Numbered from the stretch's first letter, positions 36,117 to 51,100 are shown. The stretch: DNA of 64,000 bases from Owenia fusiformis (GCA_903813345.2 CAIIXF020000012.1:12384932-12448931), one strand, 5' to 3'. Numbers and translations are program-made. Notes: generated by a model from the sequence alone, not told the origin.

Positions 36117-39100
36117 CTGTAAAAAGTCAAATACAATTTTTATTGAGAAACCTCATGAAAGATATAACAGGTATCTAATTGAGACAACCATATAGGGCTG
36201 TTGGTATTCTGATCATATATACCCAAGGAGGATTGGCTCCCAGAAAACATCAATTAACTTGTGGAACTACTGATGCAAATTCACATTTATGTATAATATG
36301 ACAAAAGGGTGGGAGGGGGGTGAATTTTTTACTTCCTGTACAAAAGTTGCTACTGGTTAGGAATATTCATATTGTGTTTTAGCACAATCAGGCACCTGGC
36401 ACAACCCACCCATCCATCCATATTTAATCTCAATTCTTCACAGAATATCATCAAAAAATTCCAAAACTCACAACATGCACAAGAAATGATCGAGCTATTG
36501 GTTCTAATCTTTTGAACTGTTTATTTTGAATGATAATCAGTTTTAATTTCAAATAATAACGACATTTCAATGTTTTCATTGTTGGAAAATATCAAGGGTC
36601 ACTCCTGGGAGCCTGTCCTCCTTGATATATACCTGAGATTAGCAACAATGGCATCTACACAGTCCTTTGTTGCCAATTGATAATATTTGAGTTTAAATTC
36701 ATAATCAAATTCTTAAGAAAAAATGCAGCATGAAATCTTGTGCACATTGTTCTATTCATTTAAAAGAAACACTTTTTTTTACTTTTGCAACAGATCGTGT
36801 AGCTAAACATGACTTTACCACTTTCAATAATTTTTAGTTTCCGTGGCAATTTATCCATTTCATTGAAGTAGTAGACTTGATTATTGGCCTGTAGGAAGGA
36901 TGGGACAACATCACTCTTGTAGCCTGGAACATAAAGGCAGATTGTGAGATGTATGCAATTCAATACAAAACAAGGTTGTTACATGCAAAATGTCACCTCC
37001 ATTTGTTACAGACGCCAACCACCGATCACTGATCACCAACCGCTGTCACAAAAAAGCAGATCATAAGTGGTGACATAACTAGTCATTTACATGCAAAGTG
37101 TCACCACATGCCATTTGTTACAGACATCAAACACTGTTAAAGACACTGATTGCTGAACACCAACCGCTGAACACTACACAGGTAGCTGCAAAAAAGTTTG
37201 GAGACTGTTACAATATGTCAGTACTTCTGGTGGTGACATAATTCCATCAACCAATCAGAAAAAACTTTAAACAAATAAGCGTGAACCTCTCAACCAATCA
37301 GCAATAACTTTTCAGTCAACCAGTAAAAAAAGAGCCTCGGAGGATTTGGTAAAAAACTTTGAGATGGTGTATTGATTAGGTATAAATTATCAAAAATCAT
37401 TTTAGTAATACAGAATATTGTCTTAACTGCTAATCTCTTTAAGTTCTGCAATGTTTGCCTGGAGGTTAAAGATTAACAACCAAACTTTGTAATTTTTTCT
37501 CTCCTGAAACCTCTGTGGAAGATTGCCAAGGGATTATCTTTAATTCAGAGGCATATTAGAACTCAACGAGAATCCTATATTAGCAGTTGAGATATAACTC
37601 TATCATTTACCTATATGATTTTTGACATTTTTCAACCAACCAGAAATGAGTTTTTGACCAATCAGAATGTTGGCATTTCTACCAGAAAGATGGCAGTTTG
37701 TTATTGAGCTTGAAAAAACGAAATATTGCATACTTTGCCATACCGTTACAAATCAATTATCATAATTTATATACAATTATGTAATTAATCCATAACATAA
37801 TTCACCAAAACAACAATAAATTTGACAGTGATAAAAGTGAAATTCTGTATACAAGAAAAATGTGTTGAACTTACCTTGCAATCTTGTTGCGATCAATGTT
37901 CTGCATTTTGGGCACCTTGCATCTACAGTAATTGCCTCTCCTGTCTCAATTGCTGCATCCTGGTCAACTGCAGGGTGATCTGTCGTTCCCATTGATTCAC
38001 TCCTGGTGCGTTTCATCTTATCAGACTTCAAAGGTGTTGGTTTTCTCTTCTTCTTTGCTCTTCTAGTATTCAACTCATCTAATTCACAGAAATCCTCATC
38101 TAGGCCATTTGCAACAGTTTCTTCCTGATTTAGATCATTTACATTTGCAATAGTTTCATCCTGATGGGGTTTTCTACTAGTTTGGCAGCCATCTTGATTC
38201 AATTCATCTTCTGATTTCTCATCTAAATGTTTAGTTACTTTAAAAATTGGACGTCTACATTTTACCTCATGGTTTACATCATTGGGTTTAGAGCCAGCGT
38301 TTTCTGTAGTGTTTATCTTCCCATAATCCAAACTCATAGGTTGAGACTCGGGTGTTGATTGGTTGTCGGATTCGAACAAAGGAGGTGTCAAAGCCCCAGA
38401 TGCCCCAATAGTGTCATCCCTCTCGAACTTTAATTCACTCTTTCTGCTTGGAATGTCGACAAATTTTAGCATATTTTCACTGTCTTTCAGTGGTTCTTTT
38501 GCACTATTGATATGACCCTTAATGTCCATTGAGTTTAAATTCTGATTGGCACTTTCACCTGGACTTCTGTGTCCATCTTTTTCAGCATCATTCTCAATGC
38601 TTGTTTGCGATACAGATTGTTCAATGAGTCTGACCTCTTCCTCATCACAACGCGACACAACTACCTCAACTAAGACCTTCCCAGGGCTTATTTTAGGATC
38701 AAAGACACTTATTTTGAACTTTGTGTCTTTTACTAAGTTGGCATACTTGCACCTAAGAGTGTCTATGATTAGAGACACATTTTTCTGAGACACACTTTGA
38801 TGTACTTTTATCTTGTATTTTTTGTTTTCGTGATCTACAATATGGACCTGGGGTTGAAGTTTTAATGCATCTGATTCGCCATGATTCAAATTGCTAGTGT
38901 TCATATCTTTAGTACCAATTGTTGACTTTGGTGCATCCATTGGTTTGTGTGGTGAGTCCTTTGTTAAGTCTACCACTTTATGTGGTGTGTCAGAGTGGGT
39001 GTCCCGAATATGTGGTGTGTCACAGAGGGTGTGTAATTTCTGGGTGGCTGGAGGATATCCAACTTGTGATAAACATGGGGACATCATCACGCTGGAACCA

Positions 39101-42100
39101 ACAAGTGAACAAAATTTTAGGAAACTTCGGGTGCATAATTGTTTGCATCTGATCTTAAAGGAAAGTTATGTCCAAATATCTTAAAATAATTAAATGAAAA
39201 TTGTCAACTCAATCAGCTTACTGTAGCACTTCAGATACAGGAAAAAATGTGAGATACACTTGTTAAGATTGTGATTTTTAAGAGATTCTGTAACAGTAAG
39301 GACTGAATCAATTAAACAGAAATTATGGAAGATTCTTTTGTTTTCTCCTGTACTAGTAAACTTTCAACTTTGAAATCATATATTCAAAACGGCAGCACCA
39401 AAGGCTGTTTAAAAGCAACCCCATTAAAGAAAATATTTGATTTTGATATACTCCTTTAAATGTTTCAGCCACATTAATCTGTTTTCAGTTATGGCCTTAT
39501 CATAATATAATCAAGAATGCATGTAGAATACTATAAACCATTTATATACATGACCAACCTAGTGTCCTGCACTGGGTTTGCCTGCCTATGGACAGTGAAC
39601 TGTTTTAAAGAGTCTAAAGCTGCTCTGTAGTTGTTGTGGTGTTTCACCTTACTACGCACCCACTTGGAGAGACCTACAAAAATACATGTACATAATACAG
39701 TACATACATTAAACAGCTGTGGAGAGCGTTCTCATGGCCACGTTAAGTAAACTGTTTGAGAGTCTTAGAGCTGCTCTGTAGATGCTGTGGTGTTTTACCT
39801 TACTACATAAAACATACTAATACTTTGATTCGAGAGACCTAAATATTCTGTAATATAAAGTCATGAGAATTGAACTCTTGAAACCTTTAATTTGACTATT
39901 TTTACTAACTAATATTGTTATGCACATTAAAATAAGAAAACTGGAGATTTTAATGCACATTTACATTCTTTAGGTGTCAGACCAATATATTTGAATATAG
40001 CCAAATATGTTCTGGATTGATCACAAAATAATTATAGGTTAAAACATGTAAAATGTGAATGTAAACTGCAATTTCAGGTAAAAAAGGTATCTGCCATTGC
40101 CTATAAATAAATATCAAAGTAATGTATGATTTTAAATCAGAATGTCATTTCCAAAAAATAATAAAAAAGAGGCATCAACATGCAAAATATCACAACCTGC
40201 CATTTTTTACAGACACTGGCTGGATGCCAAACACCAACTGCCAAACACTATCCACAAAAAGTTGGAGACTATAACAATATGTAACAGTTGGAATCACTTG
40301 TGCTGGTGACATACATTCACATACCTTTGATATATTTCTGTGGGTTGTTTCCAAACCTATCATCCACCAATATAAGAGCCCCCCAGTCCTGTTTGTGTCT
40401 GATACACCTTCCCAGTGCCTGGTTTATGGCCCTATATGCCTGGATCTCGTACCACTCATTGCCAGTGAGGAGGCCCCTTGACTTGCAGTACTGGTTGTTG
40501 TATTGCTTCTTTAGTTCAACCAGTGAGTCTTTGATGCTTGGGAATGGTATACCAACCTGTAGATGTGCACATTTGAACAACATAATTACATAAGGCATTA
40601 ACATGACAAAATGTCACCACCTAGTTACTCACAATATAATCAGTCGGATTTGAATTTCTGAGAACTCTGTAGTTGATATTGAAAAAAAAATTAGTCAATT
40701 TGAAGCAAGTTATAAAAAAAACCTTTGTGATCTTTCTATGACATTGAGAAGGTGACTGAAGGTCAAATCTTAAATCTAAAGTCAGATTTAAACTTCTGAT
40801 AATACTTGAAGATGATTTTTTTTTAAATTTTGTCAATTTGAAGCAAGTTGAAAAATACCTTTTAGACCTTTCAATGACCTTGAGAAGGTCACTGAATGTC
40901 AAATCTTAAATCCAAAGTCAGATTTGAACTTCTAATAACTTGTAGATGATTTTTTTAAAGTTTGGTCAATTTGAAACAAGTTGAAAAAGACCTTTGTGAC
41001 CTTTTCAACCTCAAATCTTGAATGTAAAGTCAGATTTGAACTTCTGAAAACTTGAAGATGATTCGGAAAAAATTGAAGTCAGTCTAAACACGAAACAGTA
41101 TTGTTTAATTATTGGAAGTTTCAAGAATTTGTTACAGACACCAACTGCCACCCACTGATCGCCGCCACAAAAAGCGGAGACAATAACAATATGTCACCAC
41201 TTCTTGGTGGTGACATAATAATGATAAATAGGATTTAAGCTCTGGACTCAATGTATTATGGCCTGATTCATTCCATGAAGGTGTTGTTTCCAGACATTTG
41301 CATGAATGCAAAGTTTAGGAAACAATGCATGAGGTGGAATTAATCATCTACAATGCATTGAATCAGAAGCTTAAATTATTTTCACAAATAGCAAACGATT
41401 TTACACAGTATCAAAGTTCTGCAAGGGTTAAACTAGGTCAACACCGTTTTGAGTACATGTGCACTTACAATTATTATAGCCATTGTATCGAGTACATGTG
41501 CACTTACATTAATTATACCCATGGTATTGAGTGCATGTGCACTCACAGTAATTATAGCCATTGTATCGAGTACATGTGCACTTACAGTAATTATAGCCAT
41601 TGTATTAAGTACATGTGCACTTACAGTGATTATAGCCATTGTATCAAGTACATGTGCACTTACAGTAATTATAGCCATTGTATTGAGTACATGTGCACTT
41701 ACAGTAATTATAGCCATTGTATCGAGTACATGTGCACTTACAGTAATTATAGCCATTGTATTGAGTACATGTGCACTTACAGTAATTATAGCCATTGTAT
41801 CGAGTACATGTGCACTTACAGTAATTATAGCCATTGTATTGAGTACATGTGCACTTACAGTGATCATAGCCATTGTATTGAGTACATGTGCACTTACAGT
41901 GATAACTGCTCTTGCATTGTTGTCAGCAAAGTCCATACCCTCGCTCACTTTTCCCCGACAAACAGCAAGAAAGAGCGCACCAGTTCTGTCATCATCTGCA
42001 AGAATACATCCACAAGTGCAACTGTATTTGAACGTATTTCTTCTACACTATATCCAATTTTAAAAAAAATTGTGGGAGATTTTTGATACAGATTATAACC

Positions 42101-45100
42101 ATGGGAAACTATACATGCCTGCATTTCAACCAATTTTAACGAAAATACATTTTTACATTACATGGTAATATACAAATAAGATAGAAGTACATGTAGTAAA
42201 ATTAGATCAATTACGTGTCATACGCATGAGAAAACAAAATGGGATAAACATTGCCAAAGTTAGAGCCATTTTGGCGAAAAATCTTAATTTTTTGTCCCTC
42301 TGGTTCATATCATATATGCAATCTAAATTGCGATGTGTCAGGCTATCTAGGTATATTTTTAATGTGCTCACCCCACCTTAAAATCAATATCTAAAAAAAT
42401 TATCCTCCATATATTCAATGTGCCTCATAAAATTTTACAATAAAAATATTGCACAAAAAAGCTACAAAATTCAAAAATGTTGCAATTAAAAAATAACGAA
42501 ATCCTCCACACAAAAAATTCTGGGTAGAGCTCTGCTATATAGAAACAAGTTTATCAAAATAAATTTTCTATATATATTTAAGTAATGTTCCAATATTTGG
42601 ACCACCCTGTATGTGCATTTTACATGGAGGGGACAGGATTCCAATAAGAAGTCAAATCAGTGCATATATCAAACTATTTATAATCCCAAAAATCTACTAT
42701 GATATGATAATATTAATCTCTTATAGATACAGTGGATGTCAAGATATTATTGAGGGATGGCCTACCCTGTATATGTCAAATTGATTGCTCCTCAAGGGTC
42801 CAACATGATGAGGTCAGCTAATGGATGCAACCATGATTTCATACCATCATGCCCCTTTTCATATCTAGTAATGTTTTCATGTTGCTATAGTTACCAGATA
42901 CATGTGTTATTGGGTTGAATTTACTGTGCATTATCACACAAAGTGGAACTAACACATGTATATAGGGGCAACTGAGGCCAAATAGGAACAATATTCATTA
43001 TTCTTTTTACATAAAATAAAAAATGTAAGCCAGGGATGGTGGGTTCGATCCCCACTGTGGTGGACTGACTTTTTCACATCAGCCCTTAGCACACGATTTC
43101 ATTCTGTTTTTTCATTAACAGAAAAGACACAACAATGAACATCTATTCTTTGGTGTCCCTTTAACACAGAGCAATCAGAAGACCAGAGTCAACTGAGATG
43201 AATTATCTCCATTTGATGGCAGCAACTTTGAGATCTCATGATAAAAAGTAAGTGAGTTTCATATACATGTATATAACGAGCCAGGCCAATGGGGGGGAGG
43301 GGGTTATGCTCCATGATTTTAAGAGAACTAGAATATGAATGTAATATTATGACCCTCAGCAACTTTGAGACCTCATCATGAAAAGTAAGTGAGTTTTATA
43401 TATATCACGAGCCGGGTCAATGTGAGGGGGTGGGGGGGGAGTTATATGAATTTTAGAGAACTATAATATACTACAAACAAGCCAGAATTGAACATATTAT
43501 TATTCAAAGCGTGTTTAGAAAATTTTGAAACTGCCATTGGATAACATCATTTGTCTGCCGATTTGACAGTATCTTCTCAATACAGATTTACATTATAGAT
43601 CTTTGACCGTTATTGATCCTCTAGGCAAAGTCAAAGGTATTTTGATTCATGGCAAGCAAAACATTTTCAATGACAGAAAAGTTGTAATCAATGATGACCT
43701 AAGTTGCCTCCCCATCAGGACCAATAGGTGACCTGACCTGGGGTTACCTTCTCATTAAAATAGTTAAGCAAAACACAAAAATGTCACCACATTTTAAGTT
43801 ATTGCAAAATCTTACAAATGCCAAACTCAGACCGTCGAACACCATGCATCCACGATAATTTGGAGACAATAACAATATGGCACCATTTCTGGTGATGACA
43901 TAAAAACATTTGGAAATGCTACTCCCCGACATAAAAACTTCGACCTACCTATATTACCAGCATCAGTTTCCTCTATAATTTGATAGAAGTTTTGCAAGAG
44001 GCCATCAAAGTCAACTTTGTCTGATGCTCTTGGTTCGGACATTACTTGCTTATGTTGTTCCAGATTTTCCCATAGACCGGTCATCTACAATAGTAACAAT
44101 AAGGATAATACTAAAGGTGACAATGACAAGACATTTACATGAAAAATGTCAACACCTTGTAAGTTATTGTAAATTGTTACAGACGCCGTACACAACACAA
44201 CTTCTGGTGGTGACATGATAAGGGTATCAGAAATTTCAATGTAAAGTTAAGAATTTATTTTGAATGAATTGTTGTAAAAATGGATGACGACATCTTAAGA
44301 AAACAATGGACTTGAGGAATTGATAACTTAACAGGATTTCTGGTAATGACCACAATGAGTGTATTATCAGAAAAGTATAGAACAATGCAGAAAAAATAAA
44401 TTTAAATTTTGAAATAAAAAAAATGTATCATGTCTCACATTTTGATGGCATTGTAGGCAAGAGAACAATTTAAGCCAACACAGTTTAAACTTGACATAGG
44501 GCCTTTAAGAATCTTCTTGTGCCAACTTAAAATAAAGTGATTTTGATGCCGTTGGATAGATAAAACTTCATTATAAACATGGATAAAACTTTACATGGGA
44601 CCTTTAAGAATATATTCTTGTCCCTGGTGAATATGAAAAGATTAGACCTACCTTCCATCTTAGTGAGAACTTTTCTAGTACAGAGTAAGAAGAGAAGAAA
44701 CACAACACACCATAGGGCACAGTCTGCAAGAAAATAATGGAAACGTTTTAACAGTGGCATTTTTCTAAAAATGACAATAGGAGTGACACCACCAATGTCA
44801 TCAGACTCATCATCCTAGGATCAACTAAATATACTCTACCTGTCACATAATCACTGACATAAGTTCGGGAAGCTTAAGCTATGTCTCCCAGGTCCCCCAA
44901 ATGAGACCACTCACTGCATGACACAGGCATGCCTTGATGCCTGTTCACAACAGGTGATGTGTCAAAACTTGTTGAATATAGAATACAGTGTATATAAATG
45001 TATTTGAATTGACTATACATTTCAACAGAAGTGACATGATAATGATGATAAAAAATATATAAAGACTTGCATTTGGTCATCACGTATGTAAATATTTCTG

Positions 45101-48100
45101 TAAATGTACCCATGTAATTGTACCTATAAGGGTTCCAGCAAACATACTTGTGCAAATTTTCTTTTGTTCATTTACAAAATACTCAAAACAGTCAATGTAC
45201 AATCTCTATAAACAATTCAGGGGTATAAAAATTTCTGAGGAGTTAAAAACCTTACTTTGTTCAGTTATTATTGGAATAGGTTTTTCCTTTCCTTACCTTA
45301 CAGACATCTAGTATAAGTGATCCGAGATCATCTTGGAAGTTGTACATCTCTGTATTTGCATATGTGGCACGTAGATTTACACCCTTTGGTCCCTGAGCTA
45401 TGCTACCGACCCACACCTGAACACAACAATGAGCACAATTTTGTTACAATGGACACAATGTTTGTACAAACTAAACTACATGGATGTTATGATTAACTCA
45501 TTTACTAGTTCATACTTCATAGTTCATTTACTTCTTAATTACTTCTATTCAGAGACGAAATAATTTTAGTCTAAAAATAGGAAAACCAGTCTTATCACCA
45601 CAGGCTGGTATAGAAATATTTGTCCGCTGTGACGGAGCATGCTATTTTTTACAACAAGGCATTAACATGACAAAATGTCACCACCTAGTTGCTCACAATA
45701 TTATGAGTTCAAACTTAAGTCAGATTTGAATTTCTGAGAACTTGTAAAGTCAAATTTGAACTTCTGAAAAGATGTAGATGATTTTGAAAAAAAAATTTAG
45801 TCAATTTGAAGCAAGTTGAAAACAGACCTTTTTGACCTTTTTTAACCTTGAGAAGGTCATTAAAGGTCTAATGTCAAATCTTAAGTCAGATTTGAATTTC
45901 TGAGAACATGTAGATGATTTTGAAAAAAAAAATTAGTCAATTTGAAGCAAGTTGAAAAAAGACCTTTTTTTACCTTTTTTGACCTTGAGAAGGTCATTGA
46001 AGGTCAAATGTCAAATCTAAAGTCATATTTGAATTTCTGAGAACATGTAGATGATTTTGAAAAAAAATTTAGTCAATTTGAAGCAAGATGAAAAAATACC
46101 TTTTTGACCTTTTTTGACATTGAGAAGGTCATTGAAGGTCAAATGTCAAATCTAAAGTCAGATTTGAATTTCTGAGAACATGTAGATGATTTTGAAAAAA
46201 AAATTTAGTCAATTTGAAGCAAGTTGAAAAAAGACATTTTTGACCTTTTTTGACTTTGAGAAGGTCATTGAAGGTCAAATGTCAAATCTTAAGTCAAATC
46301 TAAAGTCAGATTTGAATTTCTGAGGACACGTAGATGATTTTGAAAATTTTTTTTAGTCAATTTGAAGCAAGTTGAAAACAGACCTTTTTGACCTTTTTTG
46401 ACCTTGAGAAGGTCATTGAAGGTCAAATCTTAAGTCAGATTTGAATTTCTGAGAACACATAGATGATTTTGAAAAAAAAATTAGTCAATTTGAAGCAAGT
46501 TGAAAACAGACCTTTTTGACCTTTTTTGACCTTGAGAAGGTCATTGAAGGTCAAATGTCAAATCTAAAGTCAGATTTGAATTTCTGAGAACATGTAGATG
46601 ATTTTGAAAAAAAAATTTAGTCAATTTGAAGCAAGTTGAAAAAAGACCTTTTTGACGTTTTTTGACTTTGAGAAGGTCATTGAAGGTCAAATGTCAAATC
46701 TTAAGTCAAATCTAAAGTCAGATTTGAATTTCTGAGAACACGTAGTTGATTTTGAAAATTTTTTTTAATCAATTTGAAGCAAGTTGAAAACATACCTTTT
46801 TGACCTTTTTTGACCTTGAGAAGGTCATTGAAGGTCAAATGTCAAATCTTAATTCAATTTCTGAGAACACGTAGATGATTTTGAAAAAAAAATTTAGTCA
46901 ATTTAATTTGAAGCAAGTTGAAAACAGACCTTTTTGACCTTTTTTGACCTTGAGAAGGTCATTGAAGGTCAAATGTCAAATCTTAAGTCAGATTTGAAGG
47001 TCAAATGTCAAATCTAAAGTCAGATTTGAATTTCTGAGAACATGTAGATGATTTTGAAAAAAAATTTAGTCAATGTGAAGCAAGTTGAAAAAAGACCTTT
47101 TTGACCTTGAGAAGGTCATTGAAGGTCAAATGTCAAATCTTAAGTCAGATTTGAACTTCTGAGAACATGTAGATGATTTAGAAAAAAATTGAAGTCAGTC
47201 TAAACAGTATTTGTTAAGTTATAGGAAGTTGTAAGAAATTGTTACAGACGCCGGACGCCAACCGCCGGACGCCAACCACCAACCGCCGTCGCAAAAAAAA
47301 CGGAGACCATAACAATATGTCACCACTTTTGGTGGTGACATAAAAACACTAAGAATACTTCACGATTTATTTTTTAACTCATATCTTTCGTTATACCATA
47401 CAAAATTACTTACTCAGTGCAATGGATATATCATTTGCGGGTAACTTTCACTTCTGTTTGAAGTCCAATTACGCTGGGAAGAAAAGCTATTGAAAATGGC
47501 GCAGGAGTATCATACTTCAAAATGTACCATTTCTTGTTTAACTTTCTAATGGCACGATATAGTGACACAATAATATTTACACATGGTTTCAGCATAACTA
47601 TGAAGGTATAAATGAGATGTTGATGTATTTGGTCTTTTTAATTCTTCTATATAAAATAATGTTTAATTTTTTTGTCCGCTTTGACGGAGCAGTTGCAAAT
47701 GTGAACTGCGAAAATGCTCCGTCACAGCGGACAAAAAATATTAATATTATTTTTTATAAAAAAAATTAAAAAGACCCAATGCATTAATATCTCATTAATA
47801 CATTCAGAGATATGCTGAAAATATATGTTAATATTATCGTGTCACTATATCATGCCATTAAAAAGTTAAAAAAGAAATGGTTCATTTTAGAGTTTGATAC
47901 TCTGGCGCCGTTTTCAATAGATTTTACTCCTAGCGTTATTGGACTTCAAACAGAAGTGAAGGTTACACGCAAATGATATATCCATTGCATGGAGTAAGTA
48001 ATTATCTTTGATATAACGAAACATATGAGTTAAAAAATAAATCGTGAAGCATTCTTAGTGTTTTTATGAAAAATAGCATGCTCCGTCACAGCGGACAAAT

Positions 48101-51100
48101 CTTTCGATACCAGCCTGTGATCACAAAAATTAAAATTAAAAGAGTCAAAAATGTGCCCATTAAAGAGGAAAATTCAAATCCATTTTTTTGGTCTCCATTT
48201 GCAAGGAAAAATTGTTAAGAAATAAGTCATTTGAAATTCAAATTATTGAAAAAATCTGTGACCCCTTTTCCTGTACCCTGGGTCATTTATTTTTGAGCTT
48301 TAAAATAAATTTAGTCTATGGGAGACAGATTCAGGGGCCTTGTGTTATTTTACACATAGACAAAGAAGCACATGTCACAGCCATTTATATGTGTTCTAGA
48401 ATGGCCAGCCATAATATATTTTCACGTGTTCAGCCTAAACAATCGATTTAGTGTATTTTGTACCTGGTCAGAGTTGATGACATGCGGGGCCTCAAGTTTA
48501 ATAGGGAATGGCATCCCAAGCTCGCTTTGAAAGGAGTCCATTGGAGATAATGTCCCACTGGTCAAGACAACACTACGTGTGTCAACTAGGTCAGAGAAAG
48601 CCTGAAAGAGAATAGGTTTATTGAGTTAGGTCAGAGAAAGCCTTAAATAGAGTAAGTTTATTGAATGAATGTGTCCATCGGGGATAATGTCCCACTGGTC
48701 AAGACAACACTGCGTGTGTCAACTAGGTCAGAGAAAGCCTGAAAGAGAATAAGTTTATTGAATAAGGAGTCCATTGGAGATAGTGTCCCACTGGTCAAGA
48801 CAACACTGCGTGTGTCAACTAGGTCAGAGAAAGCCTGAAAGAAAATAAGTTTATTGAATGAAGGTGTCCATTGGCGATAATGTCCCACTGGTCAAGCCAA
48901 CACTGCGTGTGTCAACTAGGTCAGAGAAAGCCTGAAATAGAATAAGTTTATTGAATAAGGAGTCCATTGGAGATAGTGTCCCACTGGTCAAGACAACACT
49001 GCTTGTGTCAACTAGGTCAGAGAAAGCCTGAAAGAGAATAAGTTTATTGAATAAGGAGTCCATTGGAGATAGTGTCCCACTGGTCAAGACAACACTGCGT
49101 GTGTCAACTAGGTCAGAGAAAGCCTGAAAGAGAATAAGTTTATTGAATGAAGGTGTCCATTGGTGATAATGTCCCACTGGTCAAGCCAACACTGCGCGTG
49201 TCAACTAGGTCAGAGAAAGCCTGAAAGAGAATAAGTTTATTGAATAATGAATATTGAATGCCACTACCCTAGTTAGTAATTGTTGCATATTGTCACAGAC
49301 ACAGAACACTGACTATAGACGCCAAACTGTCCTTAAATGTTAGAGACTATAACAATAATATGTCACAACTTACAAATCTAACAATTATTGGATTGACTCC
49401 TTTAACATTCTTACGGCGACTTACCACTGCGGGATTCATGCACCAGAAGTTGAGGTCAAACGTTTCCTCCATTTTCCGTTTACCAGTCTTCTTAGATAGT
49501 GTAACATCATTTGTGTTTGCCTGGAATACATACATTACTAGTATCACCCATGATTATGTTTTTAGAAGGGGTTACACATCGGACTTCATCAAGATAGACT
49601 AGGATTGGAATGGAGTAAAAAACATATTTTCATACTTTACATGGGACCTTTAACTACATTTTCCTCACCTCCTGGTTTTTATGTTGCACCAAAAACCTTA
49701 TCGTTTTCACAATTGTCATCCGAAAGTCTTCTGTGTACTTCATGTTATGACGGAAAATGTAATCCAAAACAGTGAATAGTCCTTCCAGAACTTTCCGGGA
49801 AAAGCCGCTTAGTTTGACTTCTTTTGTTGGATCTTTCCCTCTTTTTCCAGACATGAAGTCATCCTCTTTTTCACAGATTTTTGCATGTGTGTCCTAGAAA
49901 TATGAGGAAAAAATAGAGTTTCTTCTTTCATTTAGGTTTGGTGTCGGGCACAATTTACCAATTTACTACATTCCTGCAGAATTTTGTACTATATTTTGTC
50001 AACCAAACTAGCGTTAGTGACAATCACATCTAAACTAATATAGAAAATCAAAAATGATCAAAAATGGGGTACCAAAAATCAACTAGGGAAAGATATAGGG
50101 TGCATTGAGTCTGTGAGATTAGATGGTAATTTAATACATACCTTGTACATTTGAAAATTTTCTCTTGTAATGCCAAGGTTACCAAGTTGCGCTATGATTT
50201 CTACTCCACTCCAAGATGCCACCTATAGTACAAGAAGTAAAATATTAGGCAGGTTTAGATAGACATTTTTTAAAAACTTGTACGTGGACGTGTAGAATTA
50301 TGGGAATTATGAGAATTGTGAAATAACTTTCTTGAAAGAACAAATGGGAGAAAAAACTTAGCAGCTAATCACACTCAAATATCTTATATTATCAAAAAAT
50401 GGAATTCGACTGAATTTGAAGAAAGATTGAGATTGAGAAATGTAACTTATTTTTAAGATATAACTCACCTGGGTGTCATATTTACGCATCTTTAAATTTT
50501 TCGTCTGACTTGACATGAAATCTTTCATTTTGCAAATCTGAAAAATAACCAATAAGTATATTTGCATAATAAAATATGTGTCTCATGTCCAAATGTTTTT
50601 GAAAACATGGGTTGATGAAACAAAGCATTTACATGCAAAATGTCACCTACCATTTGTTACAGACACTGAGCTCTGAACAACAACTGCCAAACATCCTTTA
50701 CAAAAAGGTTAGAGACTATAAAAATATGTCAGCACTTGTGGAGCTGACATAAAAAGTAGATCAAAATAAAAATGTGGACATTGTATACATTATATAAAAA
50801 ATACTGAACTGCTATTAATGGGATAAAAATGTGGATACTGTTTGAATTTTAATATGTAAAAATACTGAATCGGTATACGTACCAGTCCTTGCATTCTGTC
50901 ATGCTCAAAGTACTTCACTTTTGCATTCACTGAAACGACACAACAATAATGTCATATCTCATGTAATAATCTCACACTAGCAATAGTCTTAGATATGTAG
51001 GAATGCCAAATACTTCAAAATAGTAATGATGATAATACTCAAGATCTATTTCTAATACTCAAGCATGTTCTAGTGTTCTGCACATCCTCTGTTATCATAT

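Noticed and set aside
38546-39184. Plus-strand open frames opposite FANCJ exon 23
   Set aside because: They are shadows of the long coding exon, whose minus-strand frame joins in phase to exons 22 and 24.
41325-42086. Long plus-strand open frames (253 and 204 residues) of repeated Cys/Tyr/His- or Thr/Val/Ile-rich peptides
   Set aside because: They are the translation of the 39-bp array (a multiple of three without stops) on the strand opposite FANCJ; there is no start context, conservation or splice support.
43030-43060. tRNA gene from the GGTTCGATCC motif
   Set aside because: No acceptor stem, A box or cloverleaf is visible, and the segment is shared with another intron, as for a SINE fragment.
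48851-49177. A separate gene encoding three SGTLSPM helicase motifs
   Set aside because: It is the exon 16 acceptor array read through; the units end in stop codons and lack the rest of the helicase.
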